In this document: positions 8,646-22,329 of the stretch, one piece after another
Numbering within the stretch: position 1 is the first letter of the stretch
How the letters are laid out: each line of letters begins with the position of its first letter
Source: Pogonophryne albipinna
Taxonomy: Eukaryota > Chordata > Actinopteri > Perciformes > Artedidraconidae
Direction: 5' to 3'
Assembly: GCA_028583405.1 (NCBI GenBank)
Contig: CM053259.1
Location: 14,312,594-14,376,593 of the forward strand
Length of the DNA stretch: 64,000 bases
Position numbers and translations under genes: made by a program
Notes under the pieces: model-generated
What the model was told of the DNA's origin: nothing
The model's database searches: none
What the model saw: the letters and a program-made list of their open reading frames with translations, nothing else

Positions 8646-10100
8646 ATCTTTACAGTATTGACGAGTTTAAAATATCCACGACAATATGCATCTGGATTAA
8701 TGTACCAAATATCCAGCAGCTTTGCAGTACAGTGCAGGAAAGTAATCCAAACACGGATTGGGTTTCATTGCCTTAATACCTGCAGCTCAGCAGCCATTAA
8801 ACTGTACCGGACACAATGCAGTGAAACAGAGCAGACCACAGCACTTTTAAACATCCTGCCCTGTTAGACTGAGCCTGTAATGACTAATGTAAAGTGTGAC
8901 TGTGACTGTCTGAGGAAAACAGGAACACTTCCTCATCTGGTTATTAAGGTTGGTATAATATATCAACCCTAACCTTAACATACAGGACATTTATATTTTT
9001 ATATATTTATAACTGCTCATATGAATTTGAAATATTTAACCATATCTTGTCAGAGCATCACATTGTACATTTTGTCAGATTTCACATTATTTTAAATACT
9101 TTATTTTATATATATATATTTCTAAATACATTTACAGTATTCTGAAATAATACATTCATTGAATGTCTCTGGATCATTGAATGGTGAATCATAGCTTGAA
9201 AGGTTATGAGGTTACTCAAGATCATTCGTGAGTGAAGACAGGTATTGTGGATAACAAAATAGAACTCCATTAGGTGGTGTGGTCACACATGTTATCTCAG
9301 TTAACTCAGAACATTTCCTATAAGATAACTGAGAACATGTATCAGAATTGACGAGGCCTTTGTTCACGTTAGGGGACAGATTAAGTCTAATTTTCTGCAG
9401 GAATGGGACACCTGTGGGGTTGCAGTATGAGCTTTTTTTTATTGACAAAAGTTGTCCAATTTAGGAAAAATAAGTAAACAAATTAAACATCTTCATATTG
9501 TTAGTTTCACATGTTAGTTTATAAGGTTGGGAAAAAGGAGGACGTAAATAGTCCACAAGCCAAAAGTGTATGCAATTTAAAATCATTTCTTTTAGGGTTT
9601 TCATATAGAATATATCTATTGTTATGCCCTATATATAACAATAACATAATATTGTTATGCCATATGTTATTGTGCATGCAACATCCATTGAAAGAGCCAC
9701 CTTTAACATGGGCGATGCTGATTTTCCTTTTTTATTCATGATCCAAAACAAAACAAGAGCATACTTGGCACATATCATATTTACACCTAGATTATGAAGA
9801 ACTTTGACTGTAAGGAATTACCCGACGAACCGCCAACAAAAATACCCACCCACCTGCCTCCCTGTCTGATACATCATAACTCGGCAAGGACCAATAAACT
9901 GTTCAGGATTTGTTTCTGAATGCAGTTGCACCATAAATGATCGTATCCACTCCAAATGTAGATATTAGGAGAGTGTAGCTGCACACATGCTGAGGCTTCA
10001 TTTGCTGTAATGCACACTTGAATGGCAAGTATCATTTTTTGAATTCCACTCATGACTAACCAAATGTATTATGTAAGTAAACAAGAATGACTGAACATAT
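8646..10100. other. Intergenic stretch, nothing recognised
   Basis: AT-rich sequence with TA runs (for example near 9105-9120) and no exon-like frame, TIR or LTR that I can support. It separates the ERV from the lectin gene. Confidence 0.5.
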
Positions 10101-10109
10101 GTATTTATA

Positions 10110-10168
10110 TTTCTGTATTATCGGCTACAGGTATCTTTTGATAATAGAAGAAACAACAAATCAGACAG
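10110..10168 (+). other. Putative 5' untranslated exon of the ZG16-like gene
   Basis: A good splice donor, CAGACAG|GTGAGA, ends at 10168. A pyrimidine-rich acceptor, TCTTTTCAG, ends at 10244, two bases before the ATG, giving a 76-bp intron. The left end is a guess, with TA-rich sequence (ATTTATAT, near 10100-10110) as a possible TATA box. Confidence 0.5.
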
Positions 10169-10245
10169 GTGAGACTCCGTCTATCGTCAATAATAATTAT
10201 TAACAACGAGATGCAGGGTAAATAACTCTTCTCTTTCTTTTCAGA

Positions 10246-11122
10246 ATGCTTTTTCTTGCTATCTTCGCTGTTATTGCAGCCTCTGCTATAGCTGACCGTA
10301 AGTTTCCATGAATACATTATCCTTCATGAATCAAATTTATAAGGATAATTCATGTTCATAATATGTTTGTCTGTCTCCTTGTCGCAGCTGAGATTCAGAG
10401 CTACTCCTACTCCCCTCCTGCGGGGTCAGGGAGTGGCTCTCCGTTCAGTATAATTGGGGAGGGAAGAATCACAGCTGTACGAGTGTGGGAGTCGTCCAAC
10501 ATACAAGAGTAAATGTTATAGATCATTATTTTTGATATTATTAAATTAAGAATAATGTAACACTGGTCAAAAGTCACACTTTTACCAAGTGCCATATTGA
10601 AGTAATCATCACATTGATGCATCAATAACTTAAAAACGATCAATGTATATAATTCTGAAATGAAACATACTGCATAATGAGTATTTTTACCTGTGCTACT
10701 TTAAGTATGTTTTGATGACGATGATTTTTTTCTACTTTTACCTGAGTATGACTTTGATTGCAGGACTTTAAAATGAGCATTGTTACATTTCATTCATCAG
10801 CATCCAGTACCGCTACGGCTTCACCTGGTCTTCCGTTGTGGGTCACAGGTCCGGCTAGCTACAGGAGATGGAGTTGTCTGACGATGAAGCCATCATTCAG
10901 ATTTCTGGGAAGGCCAGTCACTACGTGCAGTCAGTGGTGATCGTAACTAGCAAGGGCCGCCATCTTGAAGCAGGCCAGCCCTCAGGCACTTCCTTCAACA
11001 TGTATCCCAGCCACAAGGATGCCGAGCTGGTCTTCATCAGTGGCACTAACCATGGAGCAATGACCTCCATCGCAGCACACTGGAGTCGAGTTGATACATC
11101 TGCTACTGACACTGAGCACTGA
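10246..11122 (+). CDS. zg16-like: ZG16-like secreted jacalin-domain lectin (one in-frame stop)
   Basis: Coding exons are 10246-10297 (signal peptide, phase 1 exit, C|GTAAGT), 10388-10508 (phase 2 exit) and 10801-11122; the junction phases fit exactly. The product is about 164 codons, close to mammalian ZG16. Residues 1-16 are a signal peptide (M-L-F-L-A-I-F...A-S-A-I-A). The rest is one jacalin beta-prism domain: G-R-I-T-A-V-R-V-W, I-Q-Y-R-Y-G-F-T-W, then the late strands V-I-V-T-S-K-G-R and S-G-T-S-F-N, and F-I-S-G ending in A-A-H-W-S. ZG16 proteins bind carbohydrates in zymogen granules or mucus. Codon 10856-10858 is TAG, in the loop after T-W-S-S-V-V-G; everything after it stays in frame for 87 codons. 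A CTACAG acceptor just past it would give the wrong frame. So this is either a very young pseudogene, a polymorphic null allele, a sequencing error, or a readthrough case. Small introns (76, 90 and 292 bp) are typical of fish. Confidence 0.88.
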
Positions 11123-11395
11123 GAAGTAGAGCTTGCCTGCGGAGATGCTACCATTTAACCAACAACTTGTTCAAACCTATGTGTGAAAATTATGGTTTAT
11201 TTCAGAATGTAATTCGTCTGTTCTGCGGTGCAACATTTTAACATTTCAAATCTGCACATTTGCACTTTTGCTTTGGAACTCTTTGTTCTGATGAATGTAT
11301 GGGTTGAGGCTTGATGAAATGTAACTTTGATTTATTTTCGGCATAGCATTTGTTCACATCATGCTCTTGTCATTGTTGGAAACATGTATTAGTTA

Positions 11396-11401
11396 ATTAA
11401 A
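11396..11401 (+). terminator. Likely polyadenylation signal of the ZG16-like gene
   Basis: ATTAAA, the commonest variant signal, lies about 275 bases after the stop codon, followed by an A-run. No AATAAA was seen between. Confidence 0.4.
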
Positions 11402-13390
<1,989 letters not shown>

Positions 13391-13399
13391 ACTGATGAA

Positions 13400-13580
13400 G
13401 CTTGCTTTCCCTCAAATACCAGAAAGCGCTACGCCTCCACTTCCCAGGATGCTTTGAGGCGCGGCGGCGGTAGCAGCTGTGTGTGCTCCGGCTTGCCCGC
13501 AGCAAAGTGATGATAACACGCCAAACAAGGTACAATGCGAGAGCGTTCACTTTTATATTTCTCTGTGGAGTAGCAGCGCT
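13400..13580 (+). promoter_or_regulatory. samd12: samd12 CpG-rich promoter and 5' leader with upstream ATGs
   Basis: The stretch has a sharp rise in CpG (GGCGCGGCGGCGG near 13460) and a CTTCCCAGGATGC motif resembling a ZNF143/ETS-type core-promoter site. No TATA box is seen. Between the GC block and the start codon are two upstream ATGs: one at 13510, whose frame overlaps the main start, and one at 13535, which opens a 12-codon uORF closing at 13571-13573, just before the main ATG at 13581. Both could dampen translation if the transcript starts upstream of them. Confidence 0.6.
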
Positions 13581-13593
13581 ATGGCTGTCGAAG
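13581..13593 (+). CDS. samd12: samd12 exon 1 coding part
   Basis: ATG GCT GTC GAA G encodes M-A-V-E and leaves one base, followed by the donor GTAAGA. Vertebrate SAMD12 is known to begin M-A-V-E with the first intron right after. Joined to exon 2 it continues A-V-H-C-N-L-S-Q-N-G-I-D-H, which parallels the N-terminus I know for mammalian SAMD12 (A-L-H-C-G-L then G-I-D-H). The in-frame sequence upstream has no ATG, which supports this start. Confidence 0.8.
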
Positions 13594-15404
13594 GTAAGAC
13601 TGCTTCACCTTGTCCTGCCTACGACACCACTTCCGTTTTGTGTTCGTTTGAAACAGACAAACAGGTGTAGTTATCGTGATAATTAGCAGCTGTTTTACGG
13701 TGTAACCCGGTGTAACACGGCTCAACACAGACACTGTAGGTTCACCTGTGCTGTGCACGCCTGTGTTTAGGTGATGTTGCAGCCGCATTACGAACACTGT
13801 CTTCTCCTTTTATTACACTGTACAATGAAATGATACACCGCTGGTATTTACTCTAATGGTGCACCATACAACCTAGTGTTAACGTGCAGCCTCTTTCTTT
13901 TATATTGTTACTGAGTGTGTGCGCGCTGGTCGTAAGTGTTGGAGACAAACACCAATGGTTAACAGGTCTGTGACCGAGGAGCGTGCACTTCTTTTGCATA
14001 ATCATCTCTGGCCGCGCCGTGCACACTGTTCTCTGGAAGATACTGAAGCCCCTGGAGCCTCTTTATGATCATTTGTCTTATAGATAATAATCGTGCGCTC
14101 AGCTTGTTCCACCACAAGACCAGTCCGGTTGAGGCTGCTCCTCTGGCAGAAGGTGGTGTGCCCGTGATGGTCAGTAACTCGCTCCAGACAGTAGAGGTGT
14201 GAAAAGTGACTCGGGATTCTCGGTCAATCTCCTCACCTTATCGGGGGCATCTTGTGGATCAAGAATCCAATGAGAGGTATGTTGGAAGGGGTGTCAAATG
14301 CATGGAGGGGGACTTTAGCTCTCAAAAGGTTTTCCAGTCCAGTGGGTTTGCCCATACAGGTATGATTGGTATGACACTGTGGCACTCCTGCATACCAACC
14401 CTAAAGCAGGTTATTCATCTCTGACTGCCATGACAGGACTTTTTAATACACATTTCACACATTGTTGGATGATGTTTGACCTGAACCTGGTCCTGAGATA
14501 TGTAGAATAGTGAGCTGTCATGTTGTTTGCCAGGAGATATTTATGTTCTGGAGATTAAAGCAGTAAGCAGAACAATATGGTTGCATCACTTGTGTTTTCC
14601 CCCTTTGAGGACCCAAAAATAGACTTGTGAAAGTGCTTAACTCCGGTTTGCTTATTTTTATTCCGGGGTCCCTCCCTCATCATGATCAATATTTTACCTG
14701 AGAACCACCTGAAAGCCTCACAAGCTCCCCTGGAGGTCTGATGTTTTTAGCTTGTTTGTAGTCTTGATTTACAGGTGTAGAAGAGATTGCCACCTGTTTC
14801 AAAGCTGGAAGTGGTCTATAATGAAATACAGCGAGCACAACAGCAGCAGCTATAAAACTGCCATCCTTCAGCAGCATTTCCCTCTGTATAGTTTCATTAA
14901 TGCGTCTCTTGAGAATCTTCTTTCAAAGCAGTAAAGAGGAAGGCAGGTGCTGAGGCTGCCTGCAGATGCACATTTTGTTTGTTTTGATGTTTTCGTCCCT
15001 TTCTCGTCTTTATACCGAGGCTAACACCGTTGAATAGACACAGTGGCTTAGTATTTTAACAGTATTTGTTTTGCACATAGTAACTGTTAGAACACTTGAT
15101 TGTCGACAACCACATATCATGGTACGGCTGTTTTCGTCTTTATCTCACTATTTTAGATACATTCACAGCCATTGCTGTAACATAGGCCTACAACTAACGA
15201 TGATCTTGATTAACCATTAATTTGACAGGTATTTTTCTCTATTAATTGCTTGGTCAGAAAATTGTTAAAAATGTCTACCCCACGGTTTTTTTTTGTCAAA
15301 AGACCAAGCATTTTGACTCTATTATGATGGAGAAAAGCAGGAAACTTCTTATTTGAGAAGCTGAAATCACTGTGTTCCGACATTTTTCAATTAAAAAAAA
15401 CTAA

Positions 15405-16012
15405 CCTTAAGGGTGGGGCTCAGAATCGAGCCTTGGGGAACCCCACAGGTAAGAAAAGAGGGGCTTTGGCAGAGGAGAAGGTACCTAGCTGCACTGAGAA
15501 GCTACGGTCTGTCAGGTAGGACCTGAACCATGCAAGTGCGTGATGCCTGCGGACTGTTCAAGCCGTGACAACAGGATGCTATGGTCCGCAGTGGCAAAGG
15601 CAGCTGTCAGGTCTAACAGCACCAGGACAGCTGGGCTACCTGAGTCAGTGGCTAGGAGCAGAGCATTAAAAACTCTTAAAAAGGCTGTTTCAGTGCTGTG
15701 CATGGGTTTGAAGTCAGATTGAAACTTTTCATGGATGCCATGCGTGGTTAAGAACGACTGTAGCTGGACATAGACTACTCGCTCCAGGGCTTTAGGTAAA
15801 AAAGGTAGCTGGGAGATGGGCCTAAAATTTGCGAGAATGGAGGGGTCGAGATTTTTCTTTTTAAGTAGTGGCTTGACCACGGCATGTTTGAAGGCAGCTG
15901 GGACACATCCTGAGCAGTAGAAATGGCCATGACATGGGACCTTTTTAAGATTAGCAGCAGTAAAATTATTGAAAGCTCTTTGTCTTCTGTCATTGCTGCG
16001 GAAATGCAAACA
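15405..16012 (-). mobile_element. L2-clade LINE fragment, reverse transcriptase
   Basis: The minus strand encodes the N-terminal palm of an L2-type [11 protein letters not shown], then [11 protein letters not shown], then [10 protein letters not shown], then [10 protein letters not shown]. After a frameshift come the W-F-R-S-Y-L-T-D-R and L-G-S/G-F-P-type phrases near 15405-15500. The Tyr-Ala-Asp-Asp box and 3' end are missing. The D-T in A-A-F-D-T-V is altered, and it is clearly dead. It belongs to the same broad family as the endonuclease fragment at 4240-4860. Confidence 0.85.
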
Positions 16013-16317
16013 CAAAGCGTGAAATACAGCATCAATGCAATTTGTGACTTGAGCAGTTCAAGTAACTTGGTGTCTTCAACCGTAATTCACTGACTCGTGT
16101 CATGGAGAGAGATGAATAATGAGTCATGTCTCTATCCCCTGAAGCCGCTATAACGAATGTGTCTGTAAAAGCTGCACTTCTAAACACACAAGGTCGCATC
16201 AGATTTAGCTAGAGCAGCCAAAACATTCTGCACAGCCCTACTGTGACTGAAATACAATACTTTGAAATACTGTCTCTTTGAAGAGAAATGTAGAATTGGG
16301 TCAGAAATCATTCAGTG

Positions 16318-16627
16318 TGGAAAGTTACTAAGCGCATTGCCTGAAGTATGTATCTTCAGGTACTTCAACTCTACTTGAGTGTTTCCATTGTCTGCTACGT
16401 TTGACTTTTAAGCCACTACATTTCAGATAATTTTCTAGAAAGGAAAAATAATTGTTCTAAAAAAACAATTCAACAGCATGTTTTTGGCTTGTAACCCTTC
16501 ACAAAAACATTGTCTAGTCGTGGCCCCTTGTTGTATTTCAGATGTATTTAGGCTGTTAGCAGCTCCACCAAAGAAGCCATTCCCTCTAATTTGACATTGT
16601 GTCATCTAAATGACTATTCCACGCAGA
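16318..16627 (-). repeat. 'AAGTA'-type repeat, copy 2, left part
   Basis: Phrases such as GGTACTTCAACTCTACTTGAG and CCACTACATTTCAGATAA mark the reverse orientation of the repeat seen at 541-1119. It is interrupted by the TTAA element at 16632-17014 and resumes after it. Confidence 0.55.
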
Positions 16628-16631
16628 TTAA

Positions 16632-17014
16632 AGGTGGGGTAGGTCATTTTGGAGAAACCAGCTCGAGTGCGCTAGAATTTGAAAATACACAGCCGGAAGA
16701 AATCTGCCACTTCCTTACAGTGCACCTCCTTCAACACACACAAACGCGCACATGACCAATGAGGGCACGAGATAAGTTTGTGCACAGATGAAAGGCTGAC
16801 ATGCAGGTAGGCCATCCAGTTATTTTAGCCAGGCCGGCTAAAATGATTGGTCGTGCTTTTTACAGTACCACGGCTTCCACAGATTACATTTTTTTTGTAT
16901 GGATTTTTTGTCAAAGCACTTAAGATATTCATTGCTATCAGGATGTTAAGAGCATTCCATGGAATATAACAAGTGTATCTCAAGCCGGTTTCTCAAACTT
17001 ACCTACCCCACCTT
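16632..17014. mobile_element. TTAA-flanked MITE (piggyBac-type), copy A
   Basis: It is flanked by TTAA at 16628-16631 and 17015-17018 and has terminal inverted repeats of the form AGGTGGGGTAGGT. It is 383 bp with no ORF. A second copy in inverted orientation, 386 bp, lies at 46829-47214. Borders follow from TTAA and the TIRs. Confidence 0.85.
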
Positions 17015-17021
17015 TTAAGGT

Positions 17022-17340
17022 GAAAATATCCAATATTTCACAAAAAAATAAAGATTCACTCTCAAGTAAAAAAAAATGACCCCTTAGATTTAATAGCTGA
17101 CCCATTATGATGGCCCTATACTGTAGTTCAGGTACCACTTGGCTACACTATTTGCTGTAACTGTATACAGCTGTTTAAACTATGTCCACTTCCAACAGCA
17201 AAATACTGCTTACCCATGAATTCATCAGTATCTAATATTTAATCAAACACTTTTCAGTAAAACAAACCAGTATTTTAACTTTTTATACTTGGTGTCCATT
17301 TTGTTCTAATGGTAACTTCTACTTAATTTTCCTTATGCTT
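17022..17340 (-). repeat. 'AAGTA'-type repeat, copy 2, right part
   Basis: It continues the reverse-oriented repeat after the TTAA element. AAATACTGCTTACCCATGAA and ATTTTAACTTTTTATACTTGG are phrases of the same family. Confidence 0.5.
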
Positions 17341-18632
17341 TTACATTTAATAGATTACATGATTAATTGATTTATTACAAGCACGTTATATGCAGCTCTA
17401 TTGAATTGGAATGTGTAAGCATGTCATGTATAATCCAATTTTGGTTTGGTTTCTTTCCACTTCCCTCCAAGATAACACTCCGTTTGATCTCCATTTCTAA
17501 ATTTGCCAGTTGGATAAAAAAAAATCCCATATTCTTTTTTGTTCAGTTCTAATTAAATCTGAGTCTGTTTATTTGTCTTCTGTAAGCAAAGCTCTCTCCG
17601 TGGATCGGACAAAGCTCCCTGCAGCTCCATCCCTTTTAATTTAAGATGTGGTGTTCAAGAGAAACCGCAACAACTCCGCAGTGTCACTGTTCCACTGCTC
17701 TACCAACCCCTCTAAGACAAGACAAGATAATATGGGTCACCCATTTAATAATTCACAACACATGAGAAGACAATAAGCTCTTTGAGAAACTAGCACTTTG
17801 GAGAGTGCGTCCCGCCGTGTTTGGCGAATTCAGTTTGTGCAAGACCACACGATAACACACATATCTGCAAAGCTCCACAACAAATAGTTCTACTTACACT
17901 CTAGAGATTATTAATCGGCCTCTATATAGTGTACAAAATTAATTGTAGCTGCTTTAGTTCACACTCCAACACTGTTATTGCTTCTTCGTGTGAGCATCTT
18001 ATTTTGTGATTGTAAAAATTGCCTCTTCTTTTAAAGTCTGGCCTGGAAATGAAAGGCTTGGAGTGTGTGTTGTGCTGGTGTGTCAGAAACTGTGCTGCTC
18101 TCCCTGACACATTTCTTTCAACTGCAGGAGGTGTGAGACATGAGTCTTGGGGATTGTTACACCGTGTTGGACAGTGAATCTGATGCCATCTTTGAGATGG
18201 TTGACATAATTATTTAGTGAAGAAGGATGGCTTGTTCTCACACTCTTCTATCACATGCATGCTTGTGTTTTGAAACCAAACTCATTACAGATGCAAACAG
18301 AAACAGCTTCATATCCCTTTTTAATTGTTCTAATCAGGCACAGCAGTTGCACTACATACTTGAATCCCAGTGACGAGGCTTATTATCACCCTGCCTCATG
18401 TACAAACACAGTTGGAGACATTAAAACTCTCAAGTACTGTTGCCTCATAACAACCAATATGAATGACTTCATTACTGGTTCTATATTGAGCTCTAACCAT
18501 ATTGACTGATGCCCTGGTTTTCACTAAGTAAACATTTGTTAATAGCTGTTCTGAACGACAACACTGGACTGGAGGGCAAAGTCATTGGCTTATTCTCATG
18601 GAATCTCTTCTGGACTGCATACCCATATGAAG

Positions 18633-18857
18633 TAGGGCTGTCCCGAATACCATTTTTTGGGCTCCGGATATTCGGTAGTAATCGGCAGCGAATATTCGGA
18701 TATTCGGCCCGTGCGCGGGGGGGGGTGCGTAGTAATCAGCAGCGACCGCTTCAACACGTGAGTGAGAGTGATGCGTAGCCAGAATACCCAAAACAGGAAG
18801 CTGTCATACACTCTGGAAGCTATCATTAGCAGCTAATATGAAAACTCAGTTTTTGAC
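18633..18857 (+). mobile_element. hAT-like MITE, left end only
   Basis: It starts TAGGGCTGTCCCGAATACC, a terminus I know from teleost hAT MITEs, followed by ATATTCGG repeats. The matching right end was not found. Its later part (18760-18857) is similar, in reverse complement, to 27410-27470 inside the TTAA element, so that part may belong to another repeat. Confidence 0.55.
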
Positions 18858-19927
18858 GTAAAAATTGATTATCAATAATTTTTTCAAAGTGACAGACACA
18901 TTGGATTAACCTATGGATTAACCTTCAGCCGCGTTTCTCGTTTTAATGCCATTGAACACAACTTTTGATCAGAATATCAGCAATATATCCGCAATATCAG
19001 CAATATCTCCGTTTTTTGCTACATAAAGCTACGTTGTGTGTAGTCTGGTTTTGCTTCCCCTGTCGCGAGTTCTGATCGCTCAGTGATGATACTTCAGTGT
19101 TTCCCCTAGGATGGAGTCATAGCAGCGGTGCTAAGGCACGTGGGCCCAGCATAATGTGAGCACGGAGCGCGTGGAATGTTTTAGTGTGTGCGCGTGCGAA
19201 GTGCGCCCCGCCAATTTGTTTCTATGTGTCTGCCAGTACAAGAAAGGCTCTTGAGGCCTAGTACCAGGGCCGGTTCTAGCCAATTTGCTGCCCTAGGCGA
19301 GATTTTAGGCGAGATTTTATATATAAAGAATAAATAAAACATCTCTACAAAAGACAAATACACTACAAAAACAGAAACTAGGGGGGTCCGGGGGTATTGA
19401 ACATTTTAAAGTAAAATGCTTCAATCTGGTGCACTTTGCGCACACAATTACTAGAGACCTGATCTAGGGGGTACAACTCTAAGCACCCATATGAAAAAGA
19501 TCGGTTTACATTTTAATAATCAAATAAGTATATGAACATAACCAATAACCTACCATAGCCAATAACAAATAAATGTAACTTATTTTATTTTTGTTGTTCA
19601 TATCTTATTTTACCAGTTAACATTTATTTATTTATGCAGATTTTTGTATCTCTCCAATTTTAAATGATATTTTTGGTTTACTGTCCTATAGTATACATTG
19701 GAATGATTTCAAACCTGTTTTTATTTATCCTAATAATTATAAAGGAGTGCCTTGGTAAACGCATATTTGTTTGAGAACCACTGAGATAACGTAGACTAAA
19801 ATTAGCTAGCTAAACACTCAGAGTCCTTACTCACTGAGCCTCTCAGTCTGACAGAAGAGCTCTCCTCCACCCTGGTTGGAGAAACATCTACTTCTTATAT
19901 CCGTTAGCGCTGCGCTAACCGGCGCGC

Positions 19928-19963
19928 CCTCTCTCTCTCTCTCCCTCGCTCTCTCTCTCGCTC
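19928..19963. repeat. (CT)n-rich microsatellite
   Basis: Imperfect CT array within the middle nested element. Confidence 0.9.
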
Positions 19964-20035
19964 CCACACTCGCACTTTGGCTGTGAGCTGCGGGCGCCTG
20001 ATAAGCCAACATCCCCCACTTTCATCACTTACAGC

Positions 20036-21369
20036 CACGGGCGGACTGGCCATCGGGAGCCCGGTACCGAAGTGGGCCGGTCGGACCACTCGACGCGGCC
20101 CACTGCCCCACTCCGGTACAGGTGAAATTGTAATCAGCTTAATGCTTGGCCCATGTATATGAGTGAACTTGGATCGCTTTATTTAGTGATCGGATACGAT
20201 CGGAAAAACATTCCATGTAAACAGCGCTATTGATAGGTTGTCAAACTTGTCAATCTTATGTTTTTTGAAAGTAGGCTAATAGATGAACTGAAGGGGTTGG
20301 GCCGGGAGAGATGAGTCGTCTCTTCCAATAGAGTGGCGAAGTCCCTCCCCTTCCGGTGGACCTCCCATCAGTCCACTCATCAGACAAGCTCCCTAGCTTT
20401 GTTTGATGATTGATCAGTAAGTTAGCTAGCGAAATTGAGAGACAAGATGGAGAACAGTCAAAAAAGAAAGGGTAGGGCTGTGTTAATTTATGTTACTGTT
20501 GGCAATAGCATTAGTTGACTGAGAAAACCGTCATGAAAAAAGTTTAGCAATGTTACGACTAGTATAATATGCCCACAGCTGTGATTGACAACCTGGACAG
20601 CCAATCAGAACCTAGAACGGGCTGCAGGGCTGGCCAGACTATTATATTCTTCTCCACACTGAAATATGTGAAGAATCGACTGAGGACCACCCTGACCCAG
20701 GAGCATATGGAGGCATTCATGCTCATGTGTACAGAAGGAGATTCTGATGGCTCTGGACACTGATGGAGTGATTGACAGGGTCGCAGAGACAAGTGAGCTG
20801 CTGCGACACCTGCTGGTGATGTAAGTTAGAACAGTCTCTTTATTTTGGGGTTTCTGAGAGGGTATGTGCCTGTTGTATTCCTTGAAGTTGGTTATTTAAT
20901 ACTGGACAAGTGCTCTCATAATGACTATTAGAATCATTTGTTGGTTATGCCACATGGCATTGATTGAATATCTGAGCTGCATGTGCATTGGCACTTCTTT
21001 TTGTTTACAGCCAGGCACAGGCAACCATTTTTGACTATACCCATTTGCTGTACTTTGTCCTTAATCCCAATTGTACATTCACGTTACTGACTCCTACATA
21101 TCCACTTTGACACACTTCACACATGACACGGACATTTTGAAGAAACCTTAAATAAAGGAAGGTTTCATTTTGCACCTTACTCCTGTTGTCCATCTCTTTT
21201 ATGTTATGGCTTGACTCTGGGGAATCTAGCCATAAGAGTATATGAGCATAGTAGATGTATAATTTATCTGTAGGCTACAAGGGTGGCCCGCATGCGTGGG
21301 CGGTGGCCCGGTGTGTGGGCCGGTGCGTCTGAACGTCCCGGGCTGAATTTGTGTCCCAGTCCGCCCCTG
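20036..21369. mobile_element. hAT-like element, innermost level of the nest
   Basis: Termini CACGGGCGGACTGG and its inverted partner CCAGTCCGCCCCTG are flanked by an exact 8-bp target duplication, CTTACAGC (20028-20035 and 21370-21377). The 1334-bp body has no transposase; a few exon-like words near 20640-20770 could be captured or decayed coding sequence. The clean duplication makes it the youngest of the three. Confidence 0.9.
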
Positions 21370-22018
21370 CTTACAGCGCCCATCGTACATTTTAATTATG
21401 AATGTTGTTACATCAAGGCTAAAAATTAGGATGAGCGCCAACGGTCAAAAATATTTGTTCCCCTCTCAGAGCTACCAGCGCAGCGCCCCCCAGTTCTGGC
21501 GCCCTAGGTGACCGCCTATGTCGCCTATGCCAAAAATCGGCCTGCCAGTACATACTGTACAGTGGCAATGTCTCAAGATTTAGCAAAAATACACCTTTAT
21601 TGAACATACAGTAACACAAACACTACAAATCCACATAACAAACAATCAAAAATGAAAAAGGGTCGCCACTTATTATTATTTTAATTAAAAAAACAATTTT
21701 ATTTTTTTTGGGGTACCTGGCTGGTGCCCCCTGGCAGCGGCGCTATTTGTATATAGGGGAAACACTGCGTGTATTTCGGTTTTATTCACGGCATTCATTT
21801 TGTTATTATACAGTATTGTTGTTTTATAGTTATTTGTTAATGTATACAACCCAATTTGTGTTCTTTGAAATTGAAAAGGATATTGCATTGTGTTACTTTC
21901 GTTGCAGTTGTATATGTCTTAAGTGTAATTTGGCTTGGCTTCCTATTTTTTATGGACATGCTTTTATTTTGAAGGAGAGTTAGCGCTGTTGACAGGAAGT
22001 TGTTGTTGCTATGGAATA

Positions 22019-22110
22019 GGGGTGTAACGGTATACGTACCCGTACCAAAATTATTCGGGCCCTTCGGTTCGGTACACGTGTGCACCGAAGTGTACCGAAC
22101 GAATATAACG
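22019..22110 (+). mobile_element. hAT-like MITE left-end fragment
   Basis: It begins GGGGTGTAACGGTATACGT with repeated GGTAC/GTACC words, a terminus common to teleost hAT MITEs. No right end was found. Confidence 0.5.
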
Positions 22111-22329
22111 TTAAACGTAAAAAATTGAGAACGTCAACAACTTTTTGGAAGTAATCTCAGGTTTAGAGCAGCATTCAGAGTAATTTGCTCACATTGGGTT
22201 CAACGCGTCATAGAGCGACCAAGTCATTTCATTGGACGAGAGCAAGGGGCAAACTCTGGGCAAGAGCCGGGACACCAATACGGAAGTGCCACACACTGCA
22301 GTTCATCTAGTGGCCAGTAGGAGCAGTCT

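Larger units (their letters stand above)
19265..21544. mobile_element. hAT-like element, middle level of the nest
   Basis: The left end CAGGGCCGGTTCTAGCC with GCCCTAGGCGAGAT, and the right end GCCGATTTTTGGCATAGGCGA read on the minus strand, are characteristic of a common teleost repeat that includes 'CCCTAGG' and 'AGGCGA' phrases. No clean target duplication was found. It is interrupted by the element at 20036-21369. Confidence 0.65.
19095..21767. mobile_element. hAT-like MITE, outer shell of a three-level nest
   Basis: The ends are CAGTGTTTCCCCTAGG and TATAGGGGAAACACTG, inverted repeats of each other. The shell has CAGCGGTGCT-type sequence next to both ends. The flanking 8 bases do not match well, so the target duplication is eroded. 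The element contains the next two entries. Confidence 0.75.

Noticed and set aside
10859..10867. Alternative acceptor CTACAG just after the lectin stop codon
   Set aside because: Using it would put the rest of the exon in the wrong frame, giving an early stop and losing the jacalin strands.
13479..13670. 63-codon frame containing the samd12 start
   Set aside because: It has no upstream ATG and reads through the exon 1 donor into the intron. Only the 13 bases from the ATG to the donor are coding.
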